Shown here piece by piece: positions 18,169-27,222 of a DNA stretch of 64,000 nt. The translations under genes and the position numbers were made by a program. This DNA is from Thermomicrobiales bacterium. Lineage in GTDB: Bacteria; Chloroflexota; Chloroflexia; Thermomicrobiales; CADCWN01. The notes beneath the pieces were generated by a model. It searched no databases. It saw only the letters and a list, made by a program, of their open reading frames with translations, and had not been told where the DNA came from. Location of the stretch: contig JAUJMV010000012.1 in assembly GCA_030446685.1 (NCBI GenBank), positions 103,212 through 167,211 on the forward strand, given 5' to 3'. The first letter of the stretch is position 1. Each line of letters starts with the position of its first letter.

Positions 18169-19216
18169 ATGACTGCCGCAACCCTGGCGATCGTACCCTT
18201 CGACCTGCGGGCGGCGAGCGCGCGCGAGTACGCCGCGCTGAACGCGTTCTACAACCGCATCCGCGCCGAATCGCACACCCCGACGACCCGCCCGTCCCGA
18301 CCGACGAGCGTGTGCGTGGCTGGCGGAACATCCCCCGTTCGTGGACGTCCGCAAATGGATCGTCTGGGATGCAGGCGGTCAGGCGATCGTCGCCGAGGCG
18401 CGGCGCCGAGTTCCTACGCACCGACGAGAACCGGCACCTGCTGCAGTTCGGCATTGATGTCCTGCCGGAGTACCGCCGGCCAGGGGCTCGCGCCGCCTGC
18501 TCGCGCCGATCGTCGAGGTGGCCCAGCGCGAGGGGCGGCGGTTGCTGATCGCCGGCACCAACGATCGCGTTCCCGGCGAGGCGTTCATGCGCCGCCTGGG
18601 CGCGCGGAAGGGCTGGAGAACCACACCAACCAGCTCGACCTCGCCGACCTGGACCGCAATCTGCTCCGCGGCTGGCTGGAGCGCGCGGACGCGCGGCGGC
18701 GCGCTTCGAGCTCGGCTTCTGGCCCGGCGCCTACCCCGACGACGACCTCGCGGCGATCGCCGCGCTGCACGAGATCTTGAACGGGGCGCCGACGGACGAC
18801 CTCGAGATCGAGGATTCCCGTACCACGCCGGAGCAGTTGCGGCAGATGGAGGCGCACACCTTCGCGCGCGGGATGGAACGCTGGACGCTCTACGCGCGCG
18901 AACGGGCGACCGGCGCGTTCGCCGGCTTCACCGAGGTCTTCTGGCACCCCAATCGCCCGGCGCTCCTCGATCAGGGCGCGACCGGCGTCTTCCGCAGTAC
19001 CGCAACCACGGCCTGGGGCGCTGGCTGAAGGCGGCGATGCTCGACCGGGTGCTGCGCGAGCGGCCGCAGGTGCGCTTCGTCCGCACCGGCAACGCCGACT
19101 CGAACGCGGCGATGCTGCGGATCAACCACCAGCTCGGCTTCAAGCCCTACATCGCCCACTGCGTCTGGCAGGTGGAGACGGACAAGGTGCTCGATTACCT
19201 CAACAGCGCGGCATGA
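18169..19216 (+). CDS. Tandem GNAT acetyltransferase, several frameshifts
   Basis: Start at 18169 behind AAAGGGAGGAACGAGCG. Pieces from three frames assemble into one protein of about 350 residues: an N-terminal GNAT half (RAASAREYAALNAFYNRIRA; LRTDENRHLLQFGIDVLPEY; REGRRLLIAGTNDRVPGEAF with MRRLGARKGLENHTNQLDL) and a C-terminal half (ERWTLYARERATGAFAGFTE; QYRNHGLGRWLKAAML, the acetyl-CoA loop; NADSNAAMLRINHQLGFKPY). That N/Q...GLG loop and the N-x2-A-x2-I-N-x-x-L-G-F strand are classical GNAT signatures. At least five single-base shifts occur, most consistent with lost bases. Substrate unknown. Confidence 0.75.
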
Positions 19217-19230
19217 CCGGAGACCGGGTC

Positions 19231-19352
19231 GGTGCGTAGGGGCGGCCCTGCGTGGCCGCCCACGGCTCCGCAGAGCCGCCCAAGCCCCCGCCCGCCTGTG
19301 ACGTGGGGGGTCGGGGAAGCCGGGCGGCCACGCAGGGCCGCCCCTACGCACC
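19231..19352. repeat. 31-bp perfect inverted repeat (intergenic element)
   Basis: Arms at 19231-19261 and 19322-19352 are exact reverse complements, 60 bp apart. Each arm contains GTAGGGGCGG (or CCGCCCCTAC) at its outer part and GGCCGCCC at the inner part. It fills the gap between the GNAT and MFS genes. Related GCCCCTAC ends occur at 8451-8464, 39268-39281, 62264-62276 and 62405-62417. Confidence 0.9.
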
Positions 19353-19413
19353 GCGATTGCCTGTGCCGGTCCCTCACTGCGACATCGGGACAAGGATTGG
19401 AGAACGGCGCGCG

Positions 19414-20744
19414 ATGGTGATGGGAACGGTTATGGAGGCCACCGATACGGCGACCGCCGCGCGGCCGAACCGCGCGCCGATCCTCGCCCTGCTGCTCGGC
19501 TCGGCAGTCTCGCAGGTCGGCAATTCGCTGACCGCCGTGGCGGTGCCCTGGTTCGTCCTGCAGACGACCGGCAGCGCCGCTCGCACCGGCCTGGTCGCCG
19601 CCGCCGGCACGCTGCCGATCTTCCTCGCCGGCGTCTTCGGCGGCCCGCTCGTCGACCGGCTCGGCTACCGCCGCGCCAGCATCGCCGCCGACCTCGCCGG
19701 TGGCGTCACCGTGGCGGCGATCCCGGCCTTGCACTACACCGTGGGACTGGCCTTCTGGCAGTTGCTGCTGCTGGTCTTCCTCGGCGCGCTCCTCGACGCG
19801 CCGGGCAACACCGCGCGGATGAGCCTGCTGCCCGACCTGGCCCGGCTGGCCGGGATGGCGCTGGAGCGCGCCAACGGGGTGACCCAGGTGATCCACAGCC
19901 TGTCGCAGCTCGTCGGCCCGCTGCTGGCCGGTCTGCTGATCGTCGCCCTCGGGCCGAGCAACGTCCTCTGGATCGACGCGGCGACCTTCGCCGTCTCCGG
20001 CCACGCTGGTCGCGCTGGCGGTCCCGGCGGCGAAACAGGCGGAGGCGGAGGCGCGGACCGCCGGGCGCTACCTGGCCGAGCTGCGCGCGGGGTTCGGCTT
20101 CGTCCGCCGCCAGCGCCTGATCGCCTCGCTGCTGGTCACCTTCGCCGCGATCAACTTCCTGATCGGGCCGCTCTTCACGGTGCTGCTGCCGGTCTACGCC
20201 GATCGCACCTTCGGCAGCGCGGTCGACCTCGGGGTGATGCTGGGGGCTTCGGCCTCGGCGCGCTGGTCGGGGCGGCCCTCTACGGGGCGGTGGGGCCGCG
20301 CCTGCCGCGCCGCGCCACCTTCATCGCCGCCTTCATCGGCGCGGGGCTGCCCTTCTGGGCGCTGGCCTCCACGCCGCCGCTCCTGCCGACCATCGCCGCG
20401 CTCTTCGCGGTCGGCCTGGCCGCCGGGCCGATCAACCCGCTCGCGATGACCTCCTGCAGGAGCGGACGCCGGAGGGGCTGCGCGGGCGCGTGATGGGCAT
20501 GACGATGGCGATCGCGACCGCGGCGATGCCGTTCGGGATGCTGGCGGCCGGCATCGCGCTCGAAACAGTCGGGCTGACCGGCACGCTGGTCGCCATCGCC
20601 GCCGGGACCCTGCTGGTGACGCTGAGCCTGCTGGTCAACCCGTACATGAGCGAGATGGACGCGCTCCCGGCGGCCACCGAAGGAGCTATCGCGCCGGCCG
20701 ATCCGGCGCCGACCGGGCGCCTGAACCCGTCGGGCGAGCGGTGA
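19414..20744 (+). CDS. MFS permease (about three frameshifts)
   Basis: A second MFS_3-type carrier, about 440 residues when joined. First segment from ATG 19414: helices 1-6, with GVFGGPLVDRLGYRRASIAA as loop-2 motif. The frame changes near 20000 (to VALAVPAAKQAEAEARTAGR), near 20250 (GFGLGALVGAALYGAVGPR) and near 20455 (LQERTPEGLRGRVMGMTMAI), and then runs to the stop at 20744. All joins restore family sequence. It is similar in plan to the carrier at 16839. A preceding ribosome site is weak (GGAGAACGGCGCGCG). Confidence 0.83.
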
Positions 20745-20868
20745 GGACGCGAGTGCCGAGAAGCGTCGCGGTGCGACTTGCCTTCATGGGGCCGGTGATC
20801 TTCCCTGGTGCCGCGGTTTCCGGCGGGTCAAGTGCCGCCGACACTCGGCACGCAGAGCATGCACTGAG
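20742..20868. repeat. Heptamer element C with inverted partner
   Basis: It starts on the MFS stop codon (20742-20765, with CGAGTGC, CGAGAAG). The inverted copy at 20830-20868 contains CACTCGGCAC and GCACTGAG. The second arm ends shortly before the GGGAGG of the hydrolase gene. Confidence 0.65.
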
Positions 20869-20886
20869 GGCGGGGAGGGAACGATC

Positions 20887-21939
20887 GTGCAAGGGCCGAC
20901 GCCGGAAAGTTTCATTGCGCTGCTGGGCGGCTTCCCGGAGGTGGGGGCGGCGGAGACAGTGGTGCTGGACAGCGTAGAGGAAGCTGGGTACACGCGGCGC
21001 CTGATCGAGTACACAACCGCGCCTGGCGAGCGGGTGAAGGCGTTCCTGCTGGCGCCGAAAGGGGGGCCGGGAAGGCGCCCCGGCATCCTGGCGATCCACC
21101 AAGACGGGGGCCGGCGGCCGTACGAGTTCGGCAAGAGCGAGCCGGCCGGTCTCGGTGGCCGCGAGGCTGCGCTACGGCCTGGAACTCTGCCTGCGGGGCT
21201 ACGTCGTACTCTGCCCGGATCGGTTCGGTTTCGAGAGCCGCAGCCTGGCACGCTCGCGGTACGCCGAGCAGTTCAAGGACTTCCGCATCTTCACGGAAGG
21301 GGGCTGGAGTTGACGGAAGACCTGTACAAGGGCTGCGTCGCCAACCGCCTGCTGTTCGACGGCCGGACGCCACTGGGCGTGGAGTTGCACGAACTGCGGT
21401 GCGCGCTCAACTGCCTGGCCGCGCAGCCGGGGGTGGACCAGCGCCGGATCGGCGCGATCGGGCATTCGGCCGGTGGGGGGCTGACCGCCCTGCTGATGTA
21501 CGTCGATCCGCGCGTGCGTGTCGGGGTGGCGTCCTGCGGCACCTGGTTGTCGCGCTGGAATTGGGGGCCGCACGGCGCCCTCCGCCCGATCAACGGGTTT
21601 GCCGGCGCGGTGGCACCGGGCCTGGGGCGTTGGGGCGACCAGGACGACATCCTGGCCGGTCTTGCCCCGCGTCCCTATCTGGAAACGCGGGGCGATCCCG
21701 CGCCGCCGGGGCAGGTGGCGGAACTGATTGGGAAGGCCGGGGAGCGCTACGCCGCGTCGGGCGTTCCCGAACACTTCGCCTACCTGACTTACGACGCGGG
21801 GCACACATTCCGGCGGGATATGCGCGAGCGTTCCTATGCCTGGTTCGATCAGTTTCTGGTGGAGGACGTAACGATGCGGCCGGCTCGGGCGCTGTACAGG
21901 GTATCGTGCGACGCGGCAATCGGAAGGAGTGGACGATGA
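20887..21939 (+). CDS. Alpha/beta hydrolase, dienelactone-hydrolase/acetylxylan-esterase type
   Basis: GTG start behind GGGAGGGAACGATC; 350 residues. It has a nucleophile elbow IGAIGHSAGGGLTALLM, a late Asp (LETRGDPAPPG region) and a His in YDAGHTFRRDMRERSYAWFD, so the catalytic triad appears present. The family resemblance is to large cytoplasmic esterases such as acetylxylan-esterase-like proteins (AIHQDGGRRPYEFGKSEPAG). Between about 21165 and 21300 the protein-like sequence is in another frame (GLELCLRGYVVLCPDRFGFE, SRYAEQFKDFRIFTEGG), so two compensating shifts are present. Its stop overlaps the next start by ATGA. Confidence 0.75.
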   Translation: MQGPTPESFIALLGGFPEVGAAETVVLDSVEEAGYTRRLIEYTTAPGERVKAFLLAPKGGPGRRPGILAIHQDGGRRPYEFGKSEPAGLGGREAALRPGTLPAGLRRTLPGSVRFREPQPGTLAVRRAVQGLPHLHGRGLELTEDLYKGCVANRLLFDGRTPLGVELHELRCALNCLAAQPGVDQRRIGAIGHSAGGGLTALLMYVDPRVRVGVASCGTWLSRWNWGPHGALRPINGFAGAVAPGLGRWGDQDDILAGLAPRPYLETRGDPAPPGQVAELIGKAGERYAASGVPEHFAYLTYDAGHTFRRDMRERSYAWFDQFLVEDVTMRPARALYRVSCDAAIGRSGR

Positions 21940-23337
21940 CATTAGATGATCAGCGGCAAGACCGGCAAGCAGGGGCGCCGTTCGAGGGCGCGACGGAGGA
22001 GCGCGGGGCGCGGGCGACCGCCGGGGGGGTGCGGCGCTTCGCGGTCGGCGGGGCGGGGCGGCCGCCGCGTGTGAGTATCAGCAACCCCTTGGGTTCGATC
22101 GATGTGCGCGCGGCCGAGGGCGAGGCGGAGCAGGCCGCCGTGGCGGTGCGGGCGCTCAAGCAGGACGGCGCGGAGATCCCGCTCGACGACGTCGCGGAGA
22201 TCCACTACAAGCCGCAGGGCGAGATCGAGATCCGCGCCCGGCCGCTCAACATCGAGCGGCAGGTGCGCCGGGCGCGCGAGGCGTTCGACTTCGGGCGGTC
22301 AGCTTCCTCGACAACCTCGGCGAGATCATCGAGTCGGCGGTGACCGGCGCGCTGGGGCCGGCCGGCTTCCGCATCAACTTCGAGGTTGTCGTCCCGCGCC
22401 GCTGCGACCTCGACCTGGCGACGACGCGCGGCCACGTCGAGGTGCGCGGCGTGGAGGGCGAGGTCAACGCCAGGTCGGTCAACGGGCGCGTCAGAGGCGC
22501 GCGGGTGCGGGGCAAGTTCGTCGCGAAGACCGCCAGCGGGCGGATCGAGATCGAGGACGTCGACGGCGCGGCCCTGCTGCAGACGGCCAGCGGCGGCATC
22601 CGCACCGAGCGAGTCACCGGCAACCTGGTGATGAAGACGGCGAGCGGCGGCGCGCGCAGCCACGCGCTCAACGGCCAGCTCGGCTTCAAGAGCGCCAGCG
22701 GCGGGCTCAACGTGCGCGAGAGCATGCTGAGCGGCTTCTACGTCAACACCGCCAGCGGGGCCTGCTCGATCGACGCGGCGTTCGGGCCGGGCGAGTACGA
22801 CGCGCGCACCGTCAGCGGGGGCATCGAGTTGCGGGTGCAAGCCGGACTTCAGCGGCATCCTCACCGGGCGCACGGTCAGCGGCGGCTTCCGCTGCGCTAT
22901 CCCCTACCGCGACGCCGACCGCGACTGGCGCGACGAACTCGAAGACGACGACGAGGACGAGGGCGCGGAGGATCTCCCGGAGGACGAAGGGGCGGGCGGC
23001 CCGTCGCGCGGCATCCGGATCGACGGCAACACCATCGCCATGCCCGGCATCCGGATCGACGGCGAGGGGGTCAGCCTGCCGGGCATCCGCATCGGCAACG
23101 AGGGGTCGAGCTGCCGGGCATCCGCATCGGTGGGCGGCCGCGAGACCGGGAGCGCGAGGCCCGGCGGCAGGAGCGGGAGGCGCGGCGGGAGGCGCGCGAG
23201 GGCCGGCGGCGCAAGCGCAACCGCTGGGAGTTCCTGCTGGGCGACCCGGCGATCGCCGCCGCCCGGACGACGCGCCTGCGCGTGCGCACCGTCAGCGGCA
23301 GCCTGAGCATCCGGCAAGGGGGGAGGACCAGGACATG
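21936..23337 (+). CDS. DUF4097 beta-strand repeat protein (several frameshifts)
   Basis: ATG 21936 behind GGAAGGAGTGGACG. The protein has a charged N-terminus, then many short beta-helix turns: ASGRIEIEDVDGAALLQTAS, GGIRTERVTGNLVMKTAS, GQLGFKSASGGLNVRESM, VSGGIELRV, VSGGFRCAIPYRDADRDWRD. An acidic stretch (DDDEDEGAEDLPEDEG) is followed by four GIRI(D/G) turns (PGIRIDGEGVSLPGIRIG) and a final RTVSGSLSIR. This is the DUF4097 (YvlB-like) family. Frames change near 22300, 22835 and 23103; the natural stop is not resolved. No signal peptide. In Bacillus relatives of DUF4097 belong to an envelope-stress-linked operon. Confidence 0.78.
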
Positions 23338-23827
23338 CACAACGAAACCGGCGCGTGGACCGCCCCCGACGCCCCCACCCCGCCGCCCGCGCCGAGCGCC
23401 CGGCGGGCGCCTGGCCCGACTCGGAGCTGTGGCCCGCCCAGGCGCCGGCGCCGCCCACGCCGCCCACGCCCCCAACCCCGCCGGTAGCCGGCGCAATGCC
23501 GGTCCCGCCGGCGCCACCATCCCCACCACTGGGCGCGACGGAGCAACCCGCGCCCGACGGGGCAGATGGGGCAGATGGGCGCGCAGGGCGCGGGGCCGTT
23601 GGCGCGGCCGCTGCCGCCGCAGGACCTACCCACCGGCGAGCCTGACGAACAGGTCGCGCCGGACACGGACAACGCCGAAGCCTACCGCGTCCGCCGGCAC
23701 CATCGGGACCGACGACGCGCCGCTCAAGAGTGCCGAGCAGACCCGGATGGAGATCCTGCAGGCGGTCGAGCGCAAGGAGATCACGGCCGGGGAGGCCCTG
23801 GTGCTCCTCCGCCAGCTTGACGGCTGA
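23335..23827 (+). CDS. Pro-rich protein with C-terminal DUF2089/SHOCT-like helical module (frameshifted)
   Basis: ATG 23335 (MHNETGAWTAPDAPTPPP), after GGGGGGAGGACCAGGAC. The body is Pro/Ala/Gly-rich and disordered (PAGAWPDSELWPAQAPAPPT, PVAGAMPVPPAPPSPPLG), spread over three frames by lost bases. The C-terminus, SAEQTRMEILQAVERKEITA then GEALVLLRQLDG, matches the last module of the DUF2089 regulator at 12423 (EALDRLARGEISPKDALRLM). Such modules often end DUF4097 partner proteins. It may link the two beta-helix loci. Followed by a strong terminator. Confidence 0.6.
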
Positions 23828-23860
23828 GCACAACCGCGTAACGAGAGCGTGGTTACGCCA

Positions 23861-23895
23861 CGAGGCGGGCGGCCCACCGTGGGCCGCCCGCCTCG
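23861..23895 (+). terminator. Hairpin after the DUF4097 locus
   Basis: A near-perfect stem-loop of about 15 bp with loop ACCGT, centred at 23878 (GAGGCGGGCGGCCC and its complement). It stands 33 bases after the stop at 23827. No U-tract follows, as for most hairpins in this window. Confidence 0.7.
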
Positions 23896-23966
23896 CGATC
23901 GCCAGTGACGCGAGGGCGGCATCAATGCCGGCCCCCGTGGCCACCCGCGCTACCTGCGTGGCACCC

Positions 23967-23975
23967 TGGTATAGT
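23967..23975 (+). promoter_or_regulatory. Extended -10 upstream of the HhH gene
   Basis: TGGTATAGT: extended -10 with hexamer TATAGT (23970-23975), 120 bases before the start used for the HhH protein. No convincing -35. Confidence 0.45.
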
Positions 23976-24094
23976 GCGCGCAACCGGAGGAGCACGGGGG
24001 GAGATCGGTAGCGCAAACGCCGGCGGCCCGGGCGGTCATGGCACGGGGCAGTGGCCATGTGTCGGGCAGACGCGGGGGGAGAAGGTGCGGGGTG

Positions 24095-24700
24095 ATGGGC
24101 TCTTTATGGAGTGACGACGACTGCGCGGCGTGGGCGCGGGCACTGTCGGGCTACGAGCGGGCGATCGAGTCGCGGGCCGTCTCCCGGCTCGCCGATCTCG
24201 ACCGCTGGTATCGGGACGACCTGCCGGGCCTGCTCGCCGCCCGCGACCCCGCCCACCTGACCCTGGAGGAACTGATCCGCGTCACCGAGTGGAAGATGAA
24301 GCGGGGCGCCTGGCGGGCGCGCAACCTCGCGCTGGTGCGCGGCAACGACCCCGACGAAGTCCGGCGGCTCAGCGCCGACGCCCTGGCGCGGATCCCCGAC
24401 CCGCGCCGGCCGATCGCCCTGCTGGCGCAACTGGCCGGCGTCGGCCCGGCGACCGCCTCCGCCGTCGTCGCGGCGGCCCACCCGGCGGTCTACCCCTTCT
24501 TCGACGAGGACGTGGCCGCGCAGATCCCCGACCTCGGCCCGGTCGCCTTCACCTTGCCCTACTACCTGCGCTACGCCGCGCGCCTGCGCGACCGCGCCGC
24601 CCGGCTCGCCGCCGCCTGCCCCGCGGCCGGCTGGACCGCGCACGCCGCCGGCCAGGCCCTCTGGGCCAGCGCGGCGTGCGGAACGCGGCGTGCGGAATAG
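24095..24700 (+). CDS. HhH-fold protein, DNA-glycosylase-like
   Basis: A 201-residue cytoplasmic protein. The helical N-terminal half contains HLTLEELIRVTEWKMKRGAW; the C-terminal half contains a helix-hairpin-helix, LLAQLAGVGPATASAVVAAA, followed by YPFFDEDVAAQIP. This resembles a little-studied family found in bacteria and fungi. The HhH loop LAGVGPATA binds DNA backbone in glycosylases, but the glycosylase Asp/Lys pair is not clearly placed (DEDV is a candidate for the Asp). The function is therefore only a fold-level guess. The start at 24095 follows GGGGGAGAAGGTGCGGGGTG; two later ATGs are possible. The last eight codons are the heptamer repeat D. Confidence 0.65.
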   Translation: MGSLWSDDDCAAWARALSGYERAIESRAVSRLADLDRWYRDDLPGLLAARDPAHLTLEELIRVTEWKMKRGAWRARNLALVRGNDPDEVRRLSADALARIPDPRRPIALLAQLAGVGPATASAVVAAAHPAVYPFFDEDVAAQIPDLGPVAFTLPYYLRYAARLRDRAARLAAACPAAGWTAHAAGQALWASAACGTRRAE

Positions 24701-24794
24701 GGACGGGGCGACGTGGGACGCGGACGGGGTGGTTATCGGGCAGCGCGGTCCCGGCGCCCATTCCGCCCTCCGGACTCCGCACCGCGCATCCGGC
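24671..24794. repeat. Heptamer element D between convergent genes
   Basis: Units GCGGCGT, GCGGAAC, GCGGCGT, GCGGAAT (24671-24698) encode the last residues of the HhH protein. The inverted set ATTCCGC, CCTCCGG, ACTCCGC, ACCGCGC, ATCCGGC (24760-24794) encodes the last residues of the convergent lipid kinase. The two arms can pair into a hairpin across the gene junction. Confidence 0.88.
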
Positions 24795-25734
24795 TGAGCC
24801 ACGGGCCGAGCGGGCCGCCGCTCACGGGGGAGGGGACGAGGACGGTCAGCGCGCCGGGCAGGACCTCGGCGATGAACGGGGTCGTGCCGGCGGGGTCGCC
24901 GTCGAACTCGACCGGCAGGGGCGGGTCGGCGTGGACCTCGATCTGGCGCCCCTGCTCGTAGCGCAGGTAGGGCGAGCGGTAGCGGCGGGTGAGGATCGAG
25001 AGGAACGAGACGACGGCGTCCCGCGGCCCCGGCGCGGTGAAGAGGCAGAGGTCGAGCAGGCCGTCGGTGGAGCTGATGTTGGGGCCGACGCTCAGCCCGC
25101 GCGTGAGGACATCGCCGCCGTTGGCGACCAGGGCCATCCAGCCGCGCTCGCGGATCAACCGCCCATCGATCAGGATGGTGAACTCGACCACCGGCCGATC
25201 GAGTAGGCTCCGCGCGCCGAAGAGGACGTAGGCCGCCAGGCCGAAGGTGCGCTTCAGGTCGCGGCTGGTCGTCGCCATGACGTGCGCGTCGTACCCCGCG
25301 CCCCCCATGTGCAGCAGGTAGCGCTCCCCGACCGCCGCCACGTCGAGGGCGACCGCGATCGCCTCGCCGCGCAAGATGCGGCAGACAGCGAGCGGGTCGG
25401 CGGGGATGCCGAGGCCTTGGGCGATGATGTTGGTCGTCCCGGCCGGCAGGATCGCCAGGGGTGTCCCGCCCCCGATCAGGCCCGAGGCGACCGCGTTGAC
25501 CGTCCCGTCGCCGCCGCTCGCCAGGACGACGTCGGCCTCGTCCGTCGCCTCGCGCACCGCGGCGGTGTCGCCGTCACCGGCGGTCTCGACGACGCGCACC
25601 GCGAAATCCGGTCCCAACTCGCGGCGCAGGATCCGCGTGAGGTCGGCAGTGGTGAGCTTGCCGATGCTGGGATTGTGGAACGCGACGAGCCGCTGCCTCT
25701 TCGATCGCCCCAGCCTCGGTTCGGTGGTCGTCAA
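24733..25734 (-). CDS. Diacylglycerol/sphingosine-kinase-family lipid kinase
   Basis: A 333-residue DAGK catalytic-domain protein (YegS/DgkB/LCB5 group). Signatures are FHNPSIG at the N-terminus (normally NP.(S/A)G), the ATP-binding VVLASGGDGTVNAVASGLIG (residues 68-87), PLAILPAGTTNIIAQGLGIP, and the metal site region STDGLLDLCLFTAPG. Phosphorylates a membrane lipid, probably diacylglycerol or a related head group. Cytoplasmic, peripheral. The last 20 residues (RGAESGGRNGRR) come from repeat element D and are not family sequence. ATG at 25734, upstream site weak. Confidence 0.9.
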   Translation of the reverse strand: MTTTEPRLGRSKRQRLVAFHNPSIGKLTTADLTRILRRELGPDFAVRVVETAGDGDTAAVREATDEADVVLASGGDGTVNAVASGLIGGGTPLAILPAGTTNIIAQGLGIPADPLAVCRILRGEAIAVALDVAAVGERYLLHMGGAGYDAHVMATTSRDLKRTFGLAAYVLFGARSLLDRPVVEFTILIDGRLIRERGWMALVANGGDVLTRGLSVGPNISSTDGLLDLCLFTAPGPRDAVVSFLSILTRRYRSPYLRYEQGRQIEVHADPPLPVEFDGDPAGTTPFIAEVLPGALTVLVPSPVSGGPLGPWLSRMRGAESGGRNGRRDRAAR

Positions 25735-25979
25735 TCTTGAATCGCGCAGCGCGCGCTCCCTCTCCGTTTAGCCGGGCCGGGCCGGGGTGTCGCCGGTGGC
25801 CGCGAGTGCGCCGATCCGCCGCCCCACGCCCGGCGGAATTGTCGCACACAGCGATCCCCCCGACAATTCGCGGCCAGCCGGACGGCTGTACGCCGCGTCA
25901 TGCCGGAGGGAGGAATGCACGGATGGGCGGCGGGGGGCCGGCTCATTTAGCCGGCGCCCGCCCCGACGCCCCGGCGCCG

Positions 25980-26102
25980 CTACTGGTACTCTTCCTCGGG
26001 GCCGAAGATCTTCTCGGTGATGAAATTCGCGGCCCAGGTCGCCGCGGCGGCCAGGACGATCCCGAGGATGCCGCGCACCGTGTTGCGCACGAGACTGTTC
26101 AT
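25980..26102 (-). CDS. Small membrane-associated peptide (40 aa)
   Basis: A reading frame of 40 codons with a strong ribosome site (AAGGAG, then 5 bases, ATG at 26102). Sequence outline: basic MNSLVRNTVRG, one hydrophobic helix GILGIVLAAAATWAANFI, then a charged end TEKIFGPEEEYQ. This looks like a single-pass small membrane protein. It lies downstream of the HU gene on the same strand, with heptamer element E between them. I do not recognise it. Confidence 0.6.
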   Translation of the reverse strand: MNSLVRNTVRGILGIVLAAAATWAANFITEKIFGPEEEYQ

Positions 26103-26116
26103 GCCTGCTCCTTTCT

Positions 26117-26204
26117 CAGTGCTGAGTGCTGAGCGACGAGTGCTGAGTGGGGCTGTAACTCTCGACCGTATGCGCCGAACGCTCAGTTCTACTCGGCACG
26201 CGTC
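26117..26204. repeat. Heptamer element E with inverted partner
   Basis: Units CAGTGCT, GAGTGCT, GAGCGAC, GAGTGCT, GAGTGGG (26117-26151) and an inverted set at about 26178-26204 (CTCAGTTCTACTCGGCAC). The second arm overlaps the last codons of the HU gene. The first ends before the small membrane peptide. Confidence 0.8.
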
Positions 26205-26599
26205 TGATGCTCGTGCCGCGCCAGGGCCTCGACGGCGACCGCGCGTTCCAGCCGTTCCGTGTCGCCGCCGGGCGCCGGACGCGGCGCGGCGGCCACCTCC
26301 AGCACCCCGTCGGCCCCCACCAGCGCCCCGACGATGCGGTTCTTGAACGTCGATGAGGCGGTGAACCCCGGCGTCAGCGTCGCCGCGATCGTGATCTGCT
26401 GCCCGGTCTGCGGGTTGATCCCGCGCCGCGTGCTCCGCTGGCGCATCTCAAAGGTGCCGAACCCCGTCCACACCACCTTGCCGCCGGCGATCAGCGAGCG
26501 CCCGACGACCCGCACCGCCGCCCCCAGCACCTGGCCCACGACCGTCTGCGGCACCCCGCTTTCTTTCGCCACCTGCCGAATGAACTCGTTCTTATGCAC
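26189..26599 (-). CDS. HU-family DNA-binding protein
   Basis: A 136-residue bacterial histone-like protein: N-terminal MHKNEFIRQVAKESG helix, the hallmark GKVVWTGFGTFEMRQRSTRR and GINPQTGQQITI of the DNA-bending arm, then TPGFTASSTFKNRI. Homodimeric architectural DNA protein of the nucleoid. It is about 40 residues longer than classical HU because of a C-terminal tail (VLEVAAAPRPAPGGDTERLE...). The end of the tail is derived from heptamer element E. Confidence 0.93.
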   Translation of the reverse strand: MHKNEFIRQVAKESGVPQTVVGQVLGAAVRVVGRSLIAGGKVVWTGFGTFEMRQRSTRRGINPQTGQQITIAATLTPGFTASSTFKNRIVGALVGADGVLEVAAAPRPAPGGDTERLERAVAVEALARHEHQTRAE

Positions 26600-26763
26600 G
26601 ACCGCTCTCCACCCCTTCCAGCGCCGCCCGGATCGTCTCGGCTGCCCCCGATGCTGTTCTCACAACCGTTCGCAATGGCGACCGAGCACCTCGTTCATCC
26701 GCCGCTCGGGCATGCACCGTCGCTCCCCGCCGGGCGCGCGGCGCGCTGGTGTCGTGGCCGTTC

Positions 26764-27098
26764 TCAGTAGAGGGCGCGGCGCCGGTCGAGCCAGGAGACG
26801 ATGCCGGCGCACAGCAGCAGGCCGGCCCCGTACGCGAGGCTCGCCGCGATCTGCGGCGGCAGGGCAGTGGTTGTCGACGGGGGGAGAAGAACGGCAGCAG
26901 CGTAAAGGGGCGAATCAGGAGATCGTTCACCCGGAGAAACTCCCCGACCACGCCGCCCCCCCGTTCCACCCCGCCAGCGATCAGTGCCAGTCCCGCGACG
27001 AGCAGCGTTTCCATCGCGGCCGCTATGAGTAGCAGCCCCTCCGTCACGCCGGTTAAGGACGCATTTCCTGTGCCACGACGCCGTATTTGCCCGGTCAA
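26764..27098 (-). CDS. Small membrane protein, YggT-like topology (one frameshift)
   Basis: TTG start at 27098 with GGAAGGGAAAACGCG upstream. The sequence runs VTEGLLLIAAAMETLLVAGL (helix 1), VNDLLIRPFTLLPFFSP, then after a shift PSTTTALPPQIAASLAYGAG, LLLCAGIVSWLDRRRALY (helix 2) and stop TGA. The shift falls in a run of six C (minus strand); seven would restore one 111-residue frame. Two helices flanking an 'RPF..L' loop recall YggT, but the match is weak and the function unknown. Confidence 0.5.
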
Positions 27099-27205
27099 CG
27101 CGTTTTCCCTTCCCCCCTTCGCGCCGGCCCGGCGCGCGGCCCGCGCCCCCGCCGCCCGGCCGGCGGCGGGGGGATCATCTCCGCGCCTGGCCCGGTATCG
27201 CCGAT

Positions 27206-27222
27206 GGAACGAAATGTTCGTT
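27206..27222. promoter_or_regulatory. GAACGAA/TTCGTTC palindrome
   Basis: Perfect 7-bp inverted repeat GAACGAA-ATG-TTCGTTC in the 340-bp gap 27099-27438, upstream of the YggT-like gene on minus. A candidate operator of a dimeric regulator. Nothing else in this gap looks coding. Confidence 0.4.

Noticed and set aside
27206..27222. LexA box
   Set aside because: GAAC and GTTC are five bases apart, not four as in the Gram-positive LexA box, and no SOS gene follows. Kept only as an unassigned palindrome.
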